Translations under genes and position numbers: made by a program | Shown: in pieces, positions 26,202 through 35,560 of the stretch | Position numbering within the stretch: the stretch's first letter is position 1 | Layout: each line of letters begins with the position of its first letter | Notes under the pieces: model-generated | Told to the model about the DNA's origin: nothing | The model's input: only the letters and a program-made list of their open reading frames with translations | Databases searched by the model: none | Assembly (NCBI GenBank): GCA_964631565.1 | Contig: CAZVYJ010000008.1 | Coordinates: 1 to 64,000, forward strand | DNA: 64,000 bases | Reading direction: 5' to 3' | DNA from: CAZVYJ01 sp964631565 | Lineage (GTDB): Bacteria > Planctomycetota > Phycisphaerae > SM23-33

Positions 26202-26597
26202 ATGTCAGATAATGACAGACAAACCGTTTCGCCGGCAGGCGACGGCAAATATCTTCTTCTGGTCGGGGGCATACTGCTGGTTATTGTTTTGACGCTGGCG
26301 GTTCTGTGGCAACTTGAGCGGCACCGCAGGATATCAGCACAGGAAAAATTCACGAATTGCGCGGAGGAGCTGAACAAGGCGAATCTTTATTCTGAAATGC
26401 TCAGCCGGGCGAATAAGGCTATCGAATCGGTCGGCGTTGACAGGGAAAACCTCACTTCCCGTCAGGTCGATCTGGACGGCCGGCCGCGAAAACTTTTCCG
26501 CATAAGCGCCGCTGCGGGCGAGAAAATGGGGTTTCTGCCCGGCGATCTCGTGGAGATTGATAACCCGCCTCCGGACTCGGCGCCCGAAGAGCATTAG
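26202..26597 (+). CDS. single-pass membrane protein of unknown function
   Basis: ATG at 26202 with AGGAG 5 nt upstream. The product is 131 residues with one membrane helix (about 18-38) followed by a short coiled-coil segment and a small beta-like C-terminal part (LFRISAAAGEKMGFLPGDLVEIDNPP). That tail resembles the start of barrel-type domains, which is weak evidence. It lies 80 bp upstream of mreC in the same direction, so an elongasome-related role is possible. Confidence 0.75.
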   Translation: MSDNDRQTVSPAGDGKYLLLVGGILLVIVLTLAVLWQLERHRRISAQEKFTNCAEELNKANLYSEMLSRANKAIESVGVDRENLTSRQVDLDGRPRKLFRISAAAGEKMGFLPGDLVEIDNPPPDSAPEEH

Positions 26598-26678
26598 TGT
26601 TTCGGACGCATACTTGCTGATGAGTGCACTTAGGGGGTATCATGCCGGCATCTGTCCGGCTATTTCGGCATATTCGGC

Positions 26679-27659
26679 ATGAAGATTACCCGCAAACTCA
26701 ATAAAAAATGGCTGCTTGCAGGGCTTCTGACAGCTTCGTTTTTTACTGCGCTGCTGGGGCCTGATTTTTCGGGCATAATTCGCAGTCATCTCGAATGGGT
26801 TTATGTCCCGATAGGCGATCCTGTAATGTGGCTGGCGACAACGGTACGGTCGAGCTTCTCCGGCGACTCCGACGAAGCCGCTCAGCGCGAGATAAACGCC
26901 CTCAAGCATGAGCGTGACGAGGCGTACAGCCTTCTCGATAAGTTTCTTGAACAGTATTACGGCGAGCGGGAGTTTCGCAAGCTGTACGGCCTGTCTATGG
27001 ACTCGCCGATTGAACTTATGCCGGCGAGGGTGGTGTCGGCCGATTCGCTTCCTTACGGATCGATGCGCCTGCTGAATATAGGCAGGAACAAGGGCGCAAT
27101 GCCCGGCCTGAAGGTTACCGAACGTATCATCCTGACCGGCCAGAATGAGCCAATGCGAAACGACCTGTTGGCGGTCACGAGGACTTCACTTGCAGGCCAG
27201 ATTATCCAGGCCGGTCCATTCACCGCAAAGCTGCAGCTGGTTACGGACCAGGGTTTCAAAACAAGAGGCTGGATAATCCGCCGGTTGAAAGAAGGCAGAA
27301 AGTTCATTTCCACAGAAGCGGGCAATGCCGGCGAAAGGCTGCTTACTCAAAACAACAATCTTCCGATTGCCGCAAATGCGCAGGGCGACGGCAAGGGCGG
27401 ATTGATTATCCGGAACATTTCTGACGAGCACCGCATCATGGCCGGCGACAGTCTTATAACATCCGATGACGACGCACTCATGCCGATTTCGGTTCGCATA
27501 GGAACGGTATCGCAGGTCGAGAAAGACCCCCGGCATCCGGGGTTTGTGATAATCACGGTCAAACCCGATGTGGATATGGATTCGCTCCGTTATGTATACG
27601 TGGTCGTATCAAAGGCCGGCAGGTTCCTGGAAAAAACCGTCAGCGGGGGGCACAACTGA
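26679..27659 (+). CDS. mreC: rod shape-determining protein MreC
   Basis: MreC is the periplasmic scaffold of the elongation machinery. There is an N-terminal membrane helix (about 11-30), a short coiled coil (about 70-95, INALKHERDEAYSLLDKFLEQ pattern) and a double beta-barrel region with VVSADSLPYGSMRLLNIGRNKGAMPGL and DSLITSDDDALMPISVRIGTV. The family pairing of GxxxGxxxGm.V is recognisable. The stop overlaps the mreD start (TGATG). mreB is separated from it by about 3.4 kb. Confidence 0.9.
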   Translation: MKITRKLNKKWLLAGLLTASFFTALLGPDFSGIIRSHLEWVYVPIGDPVMWLATTVRSSFSGDSDEAAQREINALKHERDEAYSLLDKFLEQYYGEREFRKLYGLSMDSPIELMPARVVSADSLPYGSMRLLNIGRNKGAMPGLKVTERIILTGQNEPMRNDLLAVTRTSLAGQIIQAGPFTAKLQLVTDQGFKTRGWIIRRLKEGRKFISTEAGNAGERLLTQNNNLPIAANAQGDGKGGLIIRNISDEHRIMAGDSLITSDDDALMPISVRIGTVSQVEKDPRHPGFVIITVKPDVDMDSLRYVYVVVSKAGRFLEKTVSGGHN

Positions 27660-28219
27660 TGCGATGGGTGTTTTTCTTCATCCTTGCCGCGGTGTTTATT
27701 ATCGTCCAGGTAACGCTGGTGCGGATGGTGGTCGTCCGCACGGACCAGTTCGGCCTGGTCGGGCCTGACCTGCTCGTGCTGCTGGCGGTAGTTATCGCAG
27801 TTAACGTCCGGTCATCGGTTGACGCCATGCTGGCGGCGTGGGTGCTCGGTTTCCTGCTGGATATCACCACTTCCGGCGGTCCGGGCGGTCAGACCGTGGT
27901 AGGGCCGATGGCAATCTCGTATGCGGCTGCAGCGTTCTTCATTTACCGTGTCCGCGAGGCTTTCTTCCGTGAAAGGTGGAGCATACAGGCGCTTTTTGCG
28001 GCCGTGTTCTGCCTCATTACGCAATGGCTCTGGCTGACCGCCCAGTCGCTGCTGACCGGCGATGTCAAAATGTCGGCATATCTTTCGATGCTCGTCAAGG
28101 CTATGCTTGTTTCACTTTATACGGGTCTGGCGATGATTTTGCTGAATCCTGTTGTATCATGGTGTAATCAGTTGCTGATAGTGACCCCAAAGGGCAGAAC
28201 CAGACGCAGCGGCAGGTAA
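27659..28219 (+). CDS. mreD: rod shape-determining protein MreD
   Basis: A 186-residue integral membrane protein with five to six predicted helices. It has LLVLLAVVIAVNVRSSVDAMLA and VLGFLLDITTSGGPGG, the latter matching the conserved GxxxD..S..p.G patch of MreD. It follows mreC with a one-base overlap and precedes the PBP2 gene by 45 bp, the classical order. Confidence 0.88.
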   Translation: MRWVFFFILAAVFIIVQVTLVRMVVVRTDQFGLVGPDLLVLLAVVIAVNVRSSVDAMLAAWVLGFLLDITTSGGPGGQTVVGPMAISYAAAAFFIYRVREAFFRERWSIQALFAAVFCLITQWLWLTAQSLLTGDVKMSAYLSMLVKAMLVSLYTGLAMILLNPVVSWCNQLLIVTPKGRTRRSGR

Positions 28220-28264
28220 ATCAGCTGCTTTTGTCCTCCAGGGCGATTTTCGTCGGGTTCGGGC

Positions 28265-30184
28265 ATGTATAAGAAAAGAATAATCATTTTCCTCAGCATC
28301 ATCATGCTGATGTCCCTTGCAATAGCGGGTCGGCTGTGGGATCTGCAGTTTGTCCAGGGCGAACACTGGATCGAAGTCGCCGAGAATATGCTGCAGGATA
28401 CCGATCTTCTTCCGGCTGAACGCGGCAAAATCACGGACCGCAACGGCAATATCCTGGCGATGGACAAAAGCTGTATCGAGCTGTGCCTTGATTACCGGTT
28501 CATCACACTCGACGACCGGACCGCCCGGCAGGATGAATGGCTGGACAGGCAGATAACGCTGTGGCGCAATGCCCGCCTGAAGGAAATCCGCAACTCAAAG
28601 GGCGTGGACGCAGCTGAGGCCAGAGAAATTTTCGCTGAGAGACAGGCCCGCACGTGGGAGATAGTCCGGGAAATGACTGCCGCAGGCGGCGTTGACCTGG
28701 ACAGTGAAATAGACCGCATAAAGAGCCGCATCCGTGCCGTGAGAGACCTCATCAAGATGCCTTCGCATCTCGAAACCCAGTCGCACATGATAATGCTCCT
28801 TGACGAGATGCCCGCGGAGGATATTGAAGAAACCGTCGGGCTTGTTTTTCGTCCCAGCACGAAGCGGCTGTATTACCACAACAGCGCCTGCCACATAGTA
28901 GGCGTGGTAGGTCAGGTAAATGATAATGAAATGTCGGAGTATAACATTTCTGAAGGCAAGGCCGACAGGCTGACGCGGATGCTGAATAACTATCTGCCGG
29001 GCGATTGCATCGGCAAGATGGGCGTCGAGAAGATGTGCGAGTCACGCCTGCGCGGCAAGCGGGGCTTCATCCGCTATCGCCGCGACGGCAGCAATGAAGA
29101 ACTGCTCGGCGAGCAGGCGGTCAGCGGTCAGGATGTTCGGCTGACTCTGGATATAGAACTTCAGAATACCCTTGCCGAAAAATTTGAAGAACTCAACGCG
29201 AAGGGCTGCGCAATCGTTCTCGACGTGCCGACGGGCGAAATACTCGCCATGGTTTCCATTCCGACTTACGACCTGAACCTTTACAAAAGCGATAAGACTT
29301 ACTACCAGTCTAAAGTGGAGGATACCGCAAATCTGCCGCTTCTCCACAGGGCGATAAGCGTGCTGTACCCGCCGGGTTCGTCGGTCAAGCCGATGACAGC
29401 CATCGCCGGCCTGAGCAGCGGAGTCATTACGCCTTCGACCGTTTTCAATTGCCGCGGGTATTTCCGCGATCCGCTGGCCGAAGTCTTCAGATGTCACAAC
29501 AGAAATGGGCACGGCCCGCTGGATATGTATGAAGCTTTGCAGAAAAGCTGCAACATTTATTTCGAGGAAATAGGCGAGCGTCTCGGCGCAGCGAGACTGA
29601 CGGCCTACTTCAGCCTGTTCGGCATAGACCAGAAGCCGGGCACGGGCCTGCCGGGCGAAAAAACCGGCATATTGCCTACGGAGGAATACATACTCCGGCG
29701 TTACAATCGCCATTCGTACCTTCCTGCCGACGCCAGATTCATGTCCATAGGGCAGGTGGTTATAGAAGCCACACCGCTGCACATAGCCAACGTAATGGCG
29801 ACCATCGCACGTAACGGTGAGTTCTATTCGCCGATCATAACCCGCAACGGCGGGCCTGAGCAGGTCAGGCAGCTTCTGCCGCTGGCTCCGCAGCATCTGG
29901 CTGCCGTGCGGAAGGGCATGTACATGGTGGTCAACGAGCCGGGCGGCACGGCTTATAACAAAATAGCCACCAGAACCGTATTCTGCGGCAAGACCGGCAC
30001 GGCCGAGACGAGCATCAACAACAGTTCGATGTCGTGGTTTGCCGGGTTCGCTCCTTATAACAGTCCGCGTGTTGCGTTCGTGGTGATTATCGAGCATGCT
30101 GACGACCCCGAAGAACTGCAGTACAAGTTCAAGGTCATGCAGACACTGATGGATAAATGCGAGGAACTCGGATACCTCCCGTAG
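28265..30184 (+). CDS. mrdA: penicillin-binding protein 2 (elongasome transpeptidase)
   Basis: A 639-residue class B PBP. After one N-terminal membrane helix (about 7-25) come the dimerisation domain start (ERGKITDRNGNILAMD) and the transpeptidase domain. The catalytic Ser-x-x-Lys is in PPGSSVKPMTAIA, the SxN motif is SCN and the KTG box is CGKTGTAETS. A helical charged insertion at about residues 90-170, between the pedestal motifs, is longer than in E. coli PBP2. It acts with RodA, encoded next. Confidence 0.93.
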   Translation: MYKKRIIIFLSIIMLMSLAIAGRLWDLQFVQGEHWIEVAENMLQDTDLLPAERGKITDRNGNILAMDKSCIELCLDYRFITLDDRTARQDEWLDRQITLWRNARLKEIRNSKGVDAAEAREIFAERQARTWEIVREMTAAGGVDLDSEIDRIKSRIRAVRDLIKMPSHLETQSHMIMLLDEMPAEDIEETVGLVFRPSTKRLYYHNSACHIVGVVGQVNDNEMSEYNISEGKADRLTRMLNNYLPGDCIGKMGVEKMCESRLRGKRGFIRYRRDGSNEELLGEQAVSGQDVRLTLDIELQNTLAEKFEELNAKGCAIVLDVPTGEILAMVSIPTYDLNLYKSDKTYYQSKVEDTANLPLLHRAISVLYPPGSSVKPMTAIAGLSSGVITPSTVFNCRGYFRDPLAEVFRCHNRNGHGPLDMYEALQKSCNIYFEEIGERLGAARLTAYFSLFGIDQKPGTGLPGEKTGILPTEEYILRRYNRHSYLPADARFMSIGQVVIEATPLHIANVMATIARNGEFYSPIITRNGGPEQVRQLLPLAPQHLAAVRKGMYMVVNEPGGTAYNKIATRTVFCGKTGTAETSINNSSMSWFAGFAPYNSPRVAFVVIIEHADDPEELQYKFKVMQTLMDKCEELGYLP

Positions 30185-30202
30185 TACCCGAGCAACAGGA
30201 CC

Positions 30203-31585
30203 ATGCTGGAAACTTTCAGGCGATATCTCAAATATACAAGCTGGCCCATCATCGCCGCCATGCTCACGCTGCTGGCCATAGGGATAGTGTCCATACGCTG
30301 CTCGGAGAAGGTTGACCCGTCGCTTCAGGGTCACTCCGCCAAGCAGATGGCCTTCGCCTGCGCCGGACTGATATGTTTTGTCATTTTCACCGTGATTCCG
30401 TACCGGCGCATCGGACAGTACGCATACGCGATTTTCGGCGCCACCCTCGTGGTGCTCGTGATGCTCCTGCTGCCTCGATATATCGGCTCAAACGGCCTGA
30501 TCGACTCAGTCATGCCGGAAATCCGCGGCGCGAGGCGGTGGATAAACATGGGGCCGGTCAAGCTTCAGCCCTCTGAAATCGCCAAGCTCAGTTTCATTAT
30601 TCTTCTGGCGTGGTATCTGCGATTCGGCGACCACTATCGCCATTTTCGCGGGCTGGCCGTTTCGTTCATCCTCACGATCGTGCCGATGGGGCTGATTCTC
30701 AAAGAGCCGGACCTCGGTACGGCGCTGCTGTTTCTGCCGACGCTGTATTTCATGCTTTTCATGGCCGGCGCCAGGATGAAACACCTGCTGACCGTCGTAG
30801 TCGTCGCAACCGTGTTGGTCCTGCTGCCCATACCGCAAAAGCAGTCGAACCTGTCCGGGCAAAAGGCCAAACTTCTGCCGTCCGTCGCGTACTTCACGTT
30901 CGGGAGCGATGAAAACAAATATATCGTCACTGCTGCTCCGCTGGCAGTCATGGAGCAGCACCAGATAGAGCGTATCGTCGGCTGGCTGAGGCAGGATTCG
31001 CCCGAAATATCGGGCAACATGGGCTATCAGCTTTATCACTCGAAGATGGTTCTCGGCTCGGGCCAGATGAGCGGCCGAGGCGGCATGGAAGAAGGCAACT
31101 ACTACATCCGCATGCTGCCTGACGACCATACCGACTTCATATTCAGCGTAATCGGCGGGCAGTGGGGGTTCCTCGGATGCATGGCTGTGCTTTTCCTTTA
31201 CGGCGTGATATTCGTGTTCGGCGTGGAAATCGCCACCATAACCTACGACCCGTTCGCCCGCCTGCTGGCCGTGGGGGTGCTGGCGCTGCTGTTTTCGCAG
31301 CTTTTCATCAATGTTGGCATGACAATGGGGCTTATGCCGATAACCGGCATGACACTGCCGATGATAAGCTACGGAGGCACGTCGCTGGTTATCAACTGCA
31401 TCGCGCTCGGGCTGCTGATAAACGTCGGCCAGCGACGGCCGATACTGCTGGCCAAGCGGCCTTTCGAGTACGGCCCGAAGCGGCAGAAGCTCATGCCGGC
31501 CGAGAAGGACAATATGGTTCACCGGAGAAACCATAAATTGAAAAAAGTCGGAGCTGAAACCGGCTGGGGCGATACCCAACCATAA
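30203..31585 (+). CDS. rodA: peptidoglycan polymerase RodA (SEDS family)
   Basis: A 460-residue SEDS glycosyltransferase with about ten membrane helices. It has GARRWINMGPVKLQPSEIAKL, LKEPDLGTALLFLPT, FSVIGGQWGFLG and GMTLPMISYGGTSLV, all diagnostic. The DLG aspartate is the essential catalytic residue of the family. A long loop at residues 210-270 is probably periplasmic. It starts 18 bp after mrdA, and its stop overlaps the next start (TAATG). Confidence 0.95.
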   Translation: MLETFRRYLKYTSWPIIAAMLTLLAIGIVSIRCSEKVDPSLQGHSAKQMAFACAGLICFVIFTVIPYRRIGQYAYAIFGATLVVLVMLLLPRYIGSNGLIDSVMPEIRGARRWINMGPVKLQPSEIAKLSFIILLAWYLRFGDHYRHFRGLAVSFILTIVPMGLILKEPDLGTALLFLPTLYFMLFMAGARMKHLLTVVVVATVLVLLPIPQKQSNLSGQKAKLLPSVAYFTFGSDENKYIVTAAPLAVMEQHQIERIVGWLRQDSPEISGNMGYQLYHSKMVLGSGQMSGRGGMEEGNYYIRMLPDDHTDFIFSVIGGQWGFLGCMAVLFLYGVIFVFGVEIATITYDPFARLLAVGVLALLFSQLFINVGMTMGLMPITGMTLPMISYGGTSLVINCIALGLLINVGQRRPILLAKRPFEYGPKRQKLMPAEKDNMVHRRNHKLKKVGAETGWGDTQP

Positions 31586-32502
31586 TGACTGCCGATACCG
31601 AAAATTTTTCAAACGATGCACTGCCTCTGTCGCGCCCCGTCCCTGAGGGAAGGGTAATTGAACATCGCAAACTGCGCCTGGCGGACGGTTACGAAACGGA
31701 TATGTATATTCATGCGCCGGCCGGCGGTAAAAAACTGCTGCCGGTTCTGTATATGCACGGCATACAGTCGCATCCGGGTTGGTTTATCACATCGGCTGTG
31801 AGCCTGGCGGAACGCGGCCATGCGGTCTATCAGGTGACCAGGCGGGGCAGCGGGCTGAATAATCGCAGACGGGGGCATGCAGGCTCGCCCAAATGTCTCC
31901 TTGACGACCTTGAAGCGGCCTGCCGATTTGTGCTGGAAGATACCGGCTCCGATAATTTCCAGAAAAAGCTTCATCTAATGGGCGTAAGCTGGGGCGGGAA
32001 ACTGGCGGCCCTTTACGCCGCCAGGCCGGGGGCGAACGAGCATCTGGCGTCACTGACGCTTATCGCCCCGGGAATCGTCCCCAGGGTCAAGGCTTCCGTC
32101 GCGATGAAGCTGGCGGTTTTTGGTTCGTTGTTCGTAAACCCGTTTCGGTACTTTGACATCCCGCTGAACGATGTGAAACTGTTCACCGACAATCCGGCGA
32201 TGCAGCAATATCTTCGCGGCGACCGTTTCAGGCTGCATCGCGCGACGGCGAAATTTCTGTATGCCGATTATCTTCTGAACAAGATGCTGTCCCGCTGCGC
32301 AAAGGGAAGCCTGGAAATTCCGACAACGCTGCTGCTGGCCTCACGTGACAGGATTATCGACAATGCCGCGACCAGATCGGTTGTGGAGCATCTTACCGGC
32401 GGCAGGGCGGTGGTAAGGGAGCTTGCGGGCTGCCATACACTGGAATTTGAAACAAATCCCGGCCCTCTGTTTGATGCGATTTCAACCGCGACCTGGCAGT
32501 AA
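31585..32502 (+). CDS. alpha/beta hydrolase
   Basis: A 305-residue alpha/beta hydrolase with VLYMHGIQSHPGWF (oxyanion HG), the nucleophile elbow GVSWGGK (Ser), the acid SRDRIID and the His in GCHTLEFE. It resembles monoglyceride lipase or lysophospholipase types. It overlaps rodA by one base, so it is expressed with the elongasome genes. A role in envelope lipid turnover is possible but unproven. No signal peptide, so cytoplasmic. Confidence 0.85.
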   Translation: MTADTENFSNDALPLSRPVPEGRVIEHRKLRLADGYETDMYIHAPAGGKKLLPVLYMHGIQSHPGWFITSAVSLAERGHAVYQVTRRGSGLNNRRRGHAGSPKCLLDDLEAACRFVLEDTGSDNFQKKLHLMGVSWGGKLAALYAARPGANEHLASLTLIAPGIVPRVKASVAMKLAVFGSLFVNPFRYFDIPLNDVKLFTDNPAMQQYLRGDRFRLHRATAKFLYADYLLNKMLSRCAKGSLEIPTTLLLASRDRIIDNAATRSVVEHLTGGRAVVRELAGCHTLEFETNPGPLFDAISTATWQ

Positions 32503-32522
32503 GAACAAAAAACTTCCCGCCG

Positions 32523-33707
32523 TCATTTGCTGCTCTGGTAATGCGTATCGCGCCAAACCAGCTTCGCGCCTTTTCGCAGCTTTGAGAGCGACATTATCAG
32601 GGCGATCATCGCTATTACGCAGCCGATGGAATATGACCAGGCGAGGTCGTATCTCGCGCCTATCAGCTTGTAGAAGCGGTATATCACGCTCACCTGCAGT
32701 GCCACGCCTGCGAGGCCCGTCAGTCCGCATGCCCACAGCCAGGCTGCCGGCTCGAAACCCGCCGCAGCCAGCGGCAGGCAGACGGCGGCGGTGATGTAAG
32801 GCAGCAGGCCCATCGTCACAAGGACGGCCAGCGATATCGACAATCGCTTCAGCGTGCCGAATGTTCCGAAGAAGATGCGGCTCCATCCTCGCATTATCTG
32901 CCTGAACGATGTGTACATGCGAACCTTGAGAAGGCCGCTGTTACGGACGACCCGCAGGTTAAGGCCTGCCTGCTTGACGCGGGCGGCCATGTGCATGTCT
33001 TCGTTCAGCTGGTTTTTGACGGCCTCGTGCGTGCCGATTTTTTCATAGACGCTGCGTTTCATCAGCATGAACGCGCCGTTGGCATAGGCGTTGGGATAAT
33101 CGGGCGAGTTGACCTTGTCGGGCTCGAACCAGATCATCATTATGCCGCTGCACACCGGCTGGACAACGTTTTCCCAGAAGCCCTTCATCTCAAGGCTTGG
33201 CAGGATGCTGAGCAGGTCGGAACCCTTGTCGAAGGCGTACTGCATCGCCGTCGAAAGCGTGCGGCGGGATGTCTGGCGGCAGTCGGCGTCTATCATGCAT
33301 ATCCACTCGCCTTTTGAAGCGGCGATGCCGGTCTGCATGGCATTGTTCTTGCCGCACCAGCCTTCCGGCAGATGCGTTATGTTGATAAGCCGGACTCGCG
33401 AATCCTCGGCGGCGATGCGTTCGACGATTGCAGCGGTGCCGTCGTTGCTGCGGTCGTTGCAGACTATCAGCTCGAAATTAGGATAATCCTGATCCAGCAT
33501 CGTTCGAACGCAGGATTCGATGTTTTCCTCCTCGTCCTTCGCGGCGACAACCACGCTGAGCATGGGTGCGTTTTCGGGCGGACCAGCGTAGTCGGCGGCC
33601 AGCAGGAAACCCGTCCGCTTTTCACGCCATATCTTGAAATGGCGGCTCAGCCAGACCAGCGACACAAGTGAAGTAAGAACAAACAATATTATCGAAACTG
33701 TCAACAT
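32523..33707 (-). CDS. membrane glycosyltransferase family 2
   Basis: An N-terminal membrane helix (about 4-22) is followed by a GT-A domain: LSVVVAAKDEEENIESCVRTML, VCNDRSNDGTAAIVERI, and the DxD-like MIDADCR. The conserved QLNEDMHMAARVKQAG (ED) and the R-x-x-R-W-like MRGWSRIFFG follow, and two or three C-terminal helices end the protein. The layout is like processive or hopanoid/carotenoid-associated GT2 enzymes (HpnB, CrtQ), but no such genes are adjacent. The ATG at 33707 gives the expected helix start. Confidence 0.88.
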   Translation of the reverse strand: MLTVSIILFVLTSLVSLVWLSRHFKIWREKRTGFLLAADYAGPPENAPMLSVVVAAKDEEENIESCVRTMLDQDYPNFELIVCNDRSNDGTAAIVERIAAEDSRVRLINITHLPEGWCGKNNAMQTGIAASKGEWICMIDADCRQTSRRTLSTAMQYAFDKGSDLLSILPSLEMKGFWENVVQPVCSGIMMIWFEPDKVNSPDYPNAYANGAFMLMKRSVYEKIGTHEAVKNQLNEDMHMAARVKQAGLNLRVVRNSGLLKVRMYTSFRQIMRGWSRIFFGTFGTLKRLSISLAVLVTMGLLPYITAAVCLPLAAAGFEPAAWLWACGLTGLAGVALQVSVIYRFYKLIGARYDLAWSYSIGCVIAMIALIMSLSKLRKGAKLVWRDTHYQSSK

Positions 33708-33746
33708 CGTTCCGTCTTTCTCCCCGCCGCTGTCAAACGGCAAAAA

Positions 33747-34118
33747 CTACGCACTCCCTCTGCATCGCTGCAGGCCGAGCACGAGTTCCACCTCGCCCAC
33801 GTTAATGTCAAGCCTTCTGGCGATTTCGATATCGTCCAGGCCCTGGCCGCTCAGCCGGATTATTTCATCGGACAAAGGCAGACAGACGGTCCTGTCGGGA
33901 AAGCCGAGGCGGCTTTCATCATTCGAAAGCATCCTGTCCGCCGCCCTCAGGTTTTCTGCAAGGCGGTCTTCCAGTTCCCGCATTTTTCGGTCGAATTCAT
34001 CAGTGTGTGCGACGGTGTCGTGCTTTGCGATTATCCGGATAAGCACCAGGGTTAAAACCAGGGACGTTGCGGACAAAAGCAGTGCCATTGAGATTACCAG
34101 CCAAATAAGCCACGTCAT
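33747..34118 (-). CDS. membrane-anchored protein with C-terminal HTH-like segment
   Basis: A 123-residue protein. The N-terminal helix (about 4-27) spans the membrane, followed by a charged coiled-coil linker (EFDRKMRELEDRLAENLRA). A C-terminal helix-turn-helix-like segment (EIIRLSGQGLDDIEIARRLDINVGEVELVLGL) resembles sigma region 4 and small DUF6115-like proteins, where it may bind protein or DNA. The start overlaps the larC stop by ATGA, so it is cotranscribed with larC. Confidence 0.75.
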   Translation of the reverse strand: MTWLIWLVISMALLLSATSLVLTLVLIRIIAKHDTVAHTDEFDRKMRELEDRLAENLRAADRMLSNDESRLGFPDRTVCLPLSDEIIRLSGQGLDDIEIARRLDINVGEVELVLGLQRCRGSA

Positions 34119-35293
34119 GCATTGCTCTCCGCACGGTAGGCTGCCTCCGCGGCAGAGAAAACTTCCTTGACCGGTACGTGGTGCGTCTCAGCTGCTGTGG
34201 CGCAGTCAGCGTACTCGGGCTGGGCCGTCATTGTTTTTGCGCCGAGCCGGCCGATTTTGACGCGGATCGGACCATAAGCCGTTTCGACCGTCTTGTGCTC
34301 GCGGCGGAGTTTGGCCCTGTTGCACTGCCTGCGGCGGATGCCGAAAGTCGTCGTTTCGGAGAAAATGATTTTCTCGATGGCGGCCGTGTCGGCTGCGTCG
34401 CAGATGGCGGACAGCATCCATCCCGGCCGGGACTTCTTGGCGACTATGGGTGTGGCCCATGCATCTAAGCAGCCGGCCGCGAAAAGTTTCTCGATGGTTG
34501 CGCCGAGAATTTCGCCGCTGCAGTCGTCTATATTCGCCGACAGTTCGATGACGGTATCCACGTCGCCCTCGCCGGCCGATTGGCCTATATAAACCCTCAG
34601 CAGGTTGGGCAGCGGGCCGTTGTTCTTGCTCCCGGCGCCGTAGCCGACGGCGGTTACGTCCATTTCCGGTATGGGACCGAAAGATTCCGCCAGTGTCGTC
34701 AAAACAGCCGCTGCGGTGGGGGTCGTTACCTCACCGTCTGCGTCCGACTGAACCGTTTTTGCGCCTACCAGCAGCTTGGCTGTGGCGGGGGCAGGTGCGG
34801 GCATCATGCCGTGCCGGCAGGTTATTGTGCCGCTGCCGACAGGAATCGCCGAGCAATACACGCGGTCGATATCCAGCAGTTCCATGGCTATGCAGCCGCC
34901 CACGACGTCCATAATGCTGTCAACTGCTCCAACCTCGTGGAAGTGCACTTCCTGCACCGATATGCCGTGCACGGCGGCTTCGGCCTCTGCCAGGCGGGTG
35001 AAAATCCGGCTTGACCGGTCTTTAACCCGCTGAGGCAGGGCGGCAGCGTTTATCAACGAAAGAATATCGTCAAGATGGCGGTGGGCGTGTTCGTGCTCAA
35101 GCGGCGCTACCGTAAACAGCGTGCCGGAAAGGCCGCGGCGCAAAACCGTCTCGGCCGTCAGTTTCACGTTAACCAGTTTCAGCTTGGCGAGTTCGGTTTT
35201 GAGCGAGTTGAAATCGGCCCCCGCATTCAGCAGGGAGGCCACTATCATGTCGCCGCCGGCGCCGGCAAAACAGTCGAAATAAGCTATAGTCAT
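34115..35293 (-). CDS. larC: nickel insertion protein LarC
   Basis: LarC puts nickel into the pyridinium-bisthiocarboxylate pincer cofactor of lactate racemase and relatives. The product is about 392 residues, beginning MTIAYFDCFAGAGGDM. It has the His-rich EHEHAHRHLDDI, VHFHEVGAVDSIMDVVG and a C-terminal LarC2 part with IELSANIDDCSGEILG. It is one continuous ORF, unlike the frameshifted larC1-larC2 of lactobacilli. The ATG at 35293 has AGGAA 9 nt upstream. LarB, LarE and LarA are not in the window. Confidence 0.93.
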   Translation of the reverse strand: MTIAYFDCFAGAGGDMIVASLLNAGADFNSLKTELAKLKLVNVKLTAETVLRRGLSGTLFTVAPLEHEHAHRHLDDILSLINAAALPQRVKDRSSRIFTRLAEAEAAVHGISVQEVHFHEVGAVDSIMDVVGGCIAMELLDIDRVYCSAIPVGSGTITCRHGMMPAPAPATAKLLVGAKTVQSDADGEVTTPTAAAVLTTLAESFGPIPEMDVTAVGYGAGSKNNGPLPNLLRVYIGQSAGEGDVDTVIELSANIDDCSGEILGATIEKLFAAGCLDAWATPIVAKKSRPGWMLSAICDAADTAAIEKIIFSETTTFGIRRRQCNRAKLRREHKTVETAYGPIRVKIGRLGAKTMTAQPEYADCATAAETHHVPVKEVFSAAEAAYRAESNA

Positions 35294-35338
35294 ATGGCAC
35301 ATTTCCTGGTCGCAGGGAACCTGTCCAATCGGGGATGC

Positions 35339-35367
35339 AGTTTAGAACGCCGGCATGGTGATTGCAA
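35339..35367 (-). promoter_or_regulatory. predicted larC promoter
   Basis: On the minus strand, -35 TTGCAA (35362-35367), a 17-nt spacer and -10 TAAACT (35339-35344), about 45 bp before the start codon. Confidence 0.5.
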
Positions 35368-35526
35368 GCGGGCAGCTGCGCGTCTCACAGCTTTAAAAGT
35401 GTCCGCGTGTGTCGGAATCGTTTGCGCGATATTTTTTCTCAGGCTTTTATTCGTGTGCACTTTCTTGACGCAGTTAGTGTTACGAACCGACCGCGGTTGT
35501 TGGTATTTTTTTGAGGCCTGGATAAT

Positions 35527-35554
35527 TTGATAACCATGATATTGGCGCTAGAAT
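35527..35554 (+). promoter_or_regulatory. promoter of CBM48 gene or a small RNA
   Basis: The elements are -35 TTGATA (35527-35532), a 16-nt spacer and -10 TAGAAT (35549-35554). Just upstream is a hairpin with ACCGAC/GTTGGT arms followed by TATTTTTTT (about 35486-35511), which could insulate it. Confidence 0.55.
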
Positions 35555-35560
35555 TCTCTT

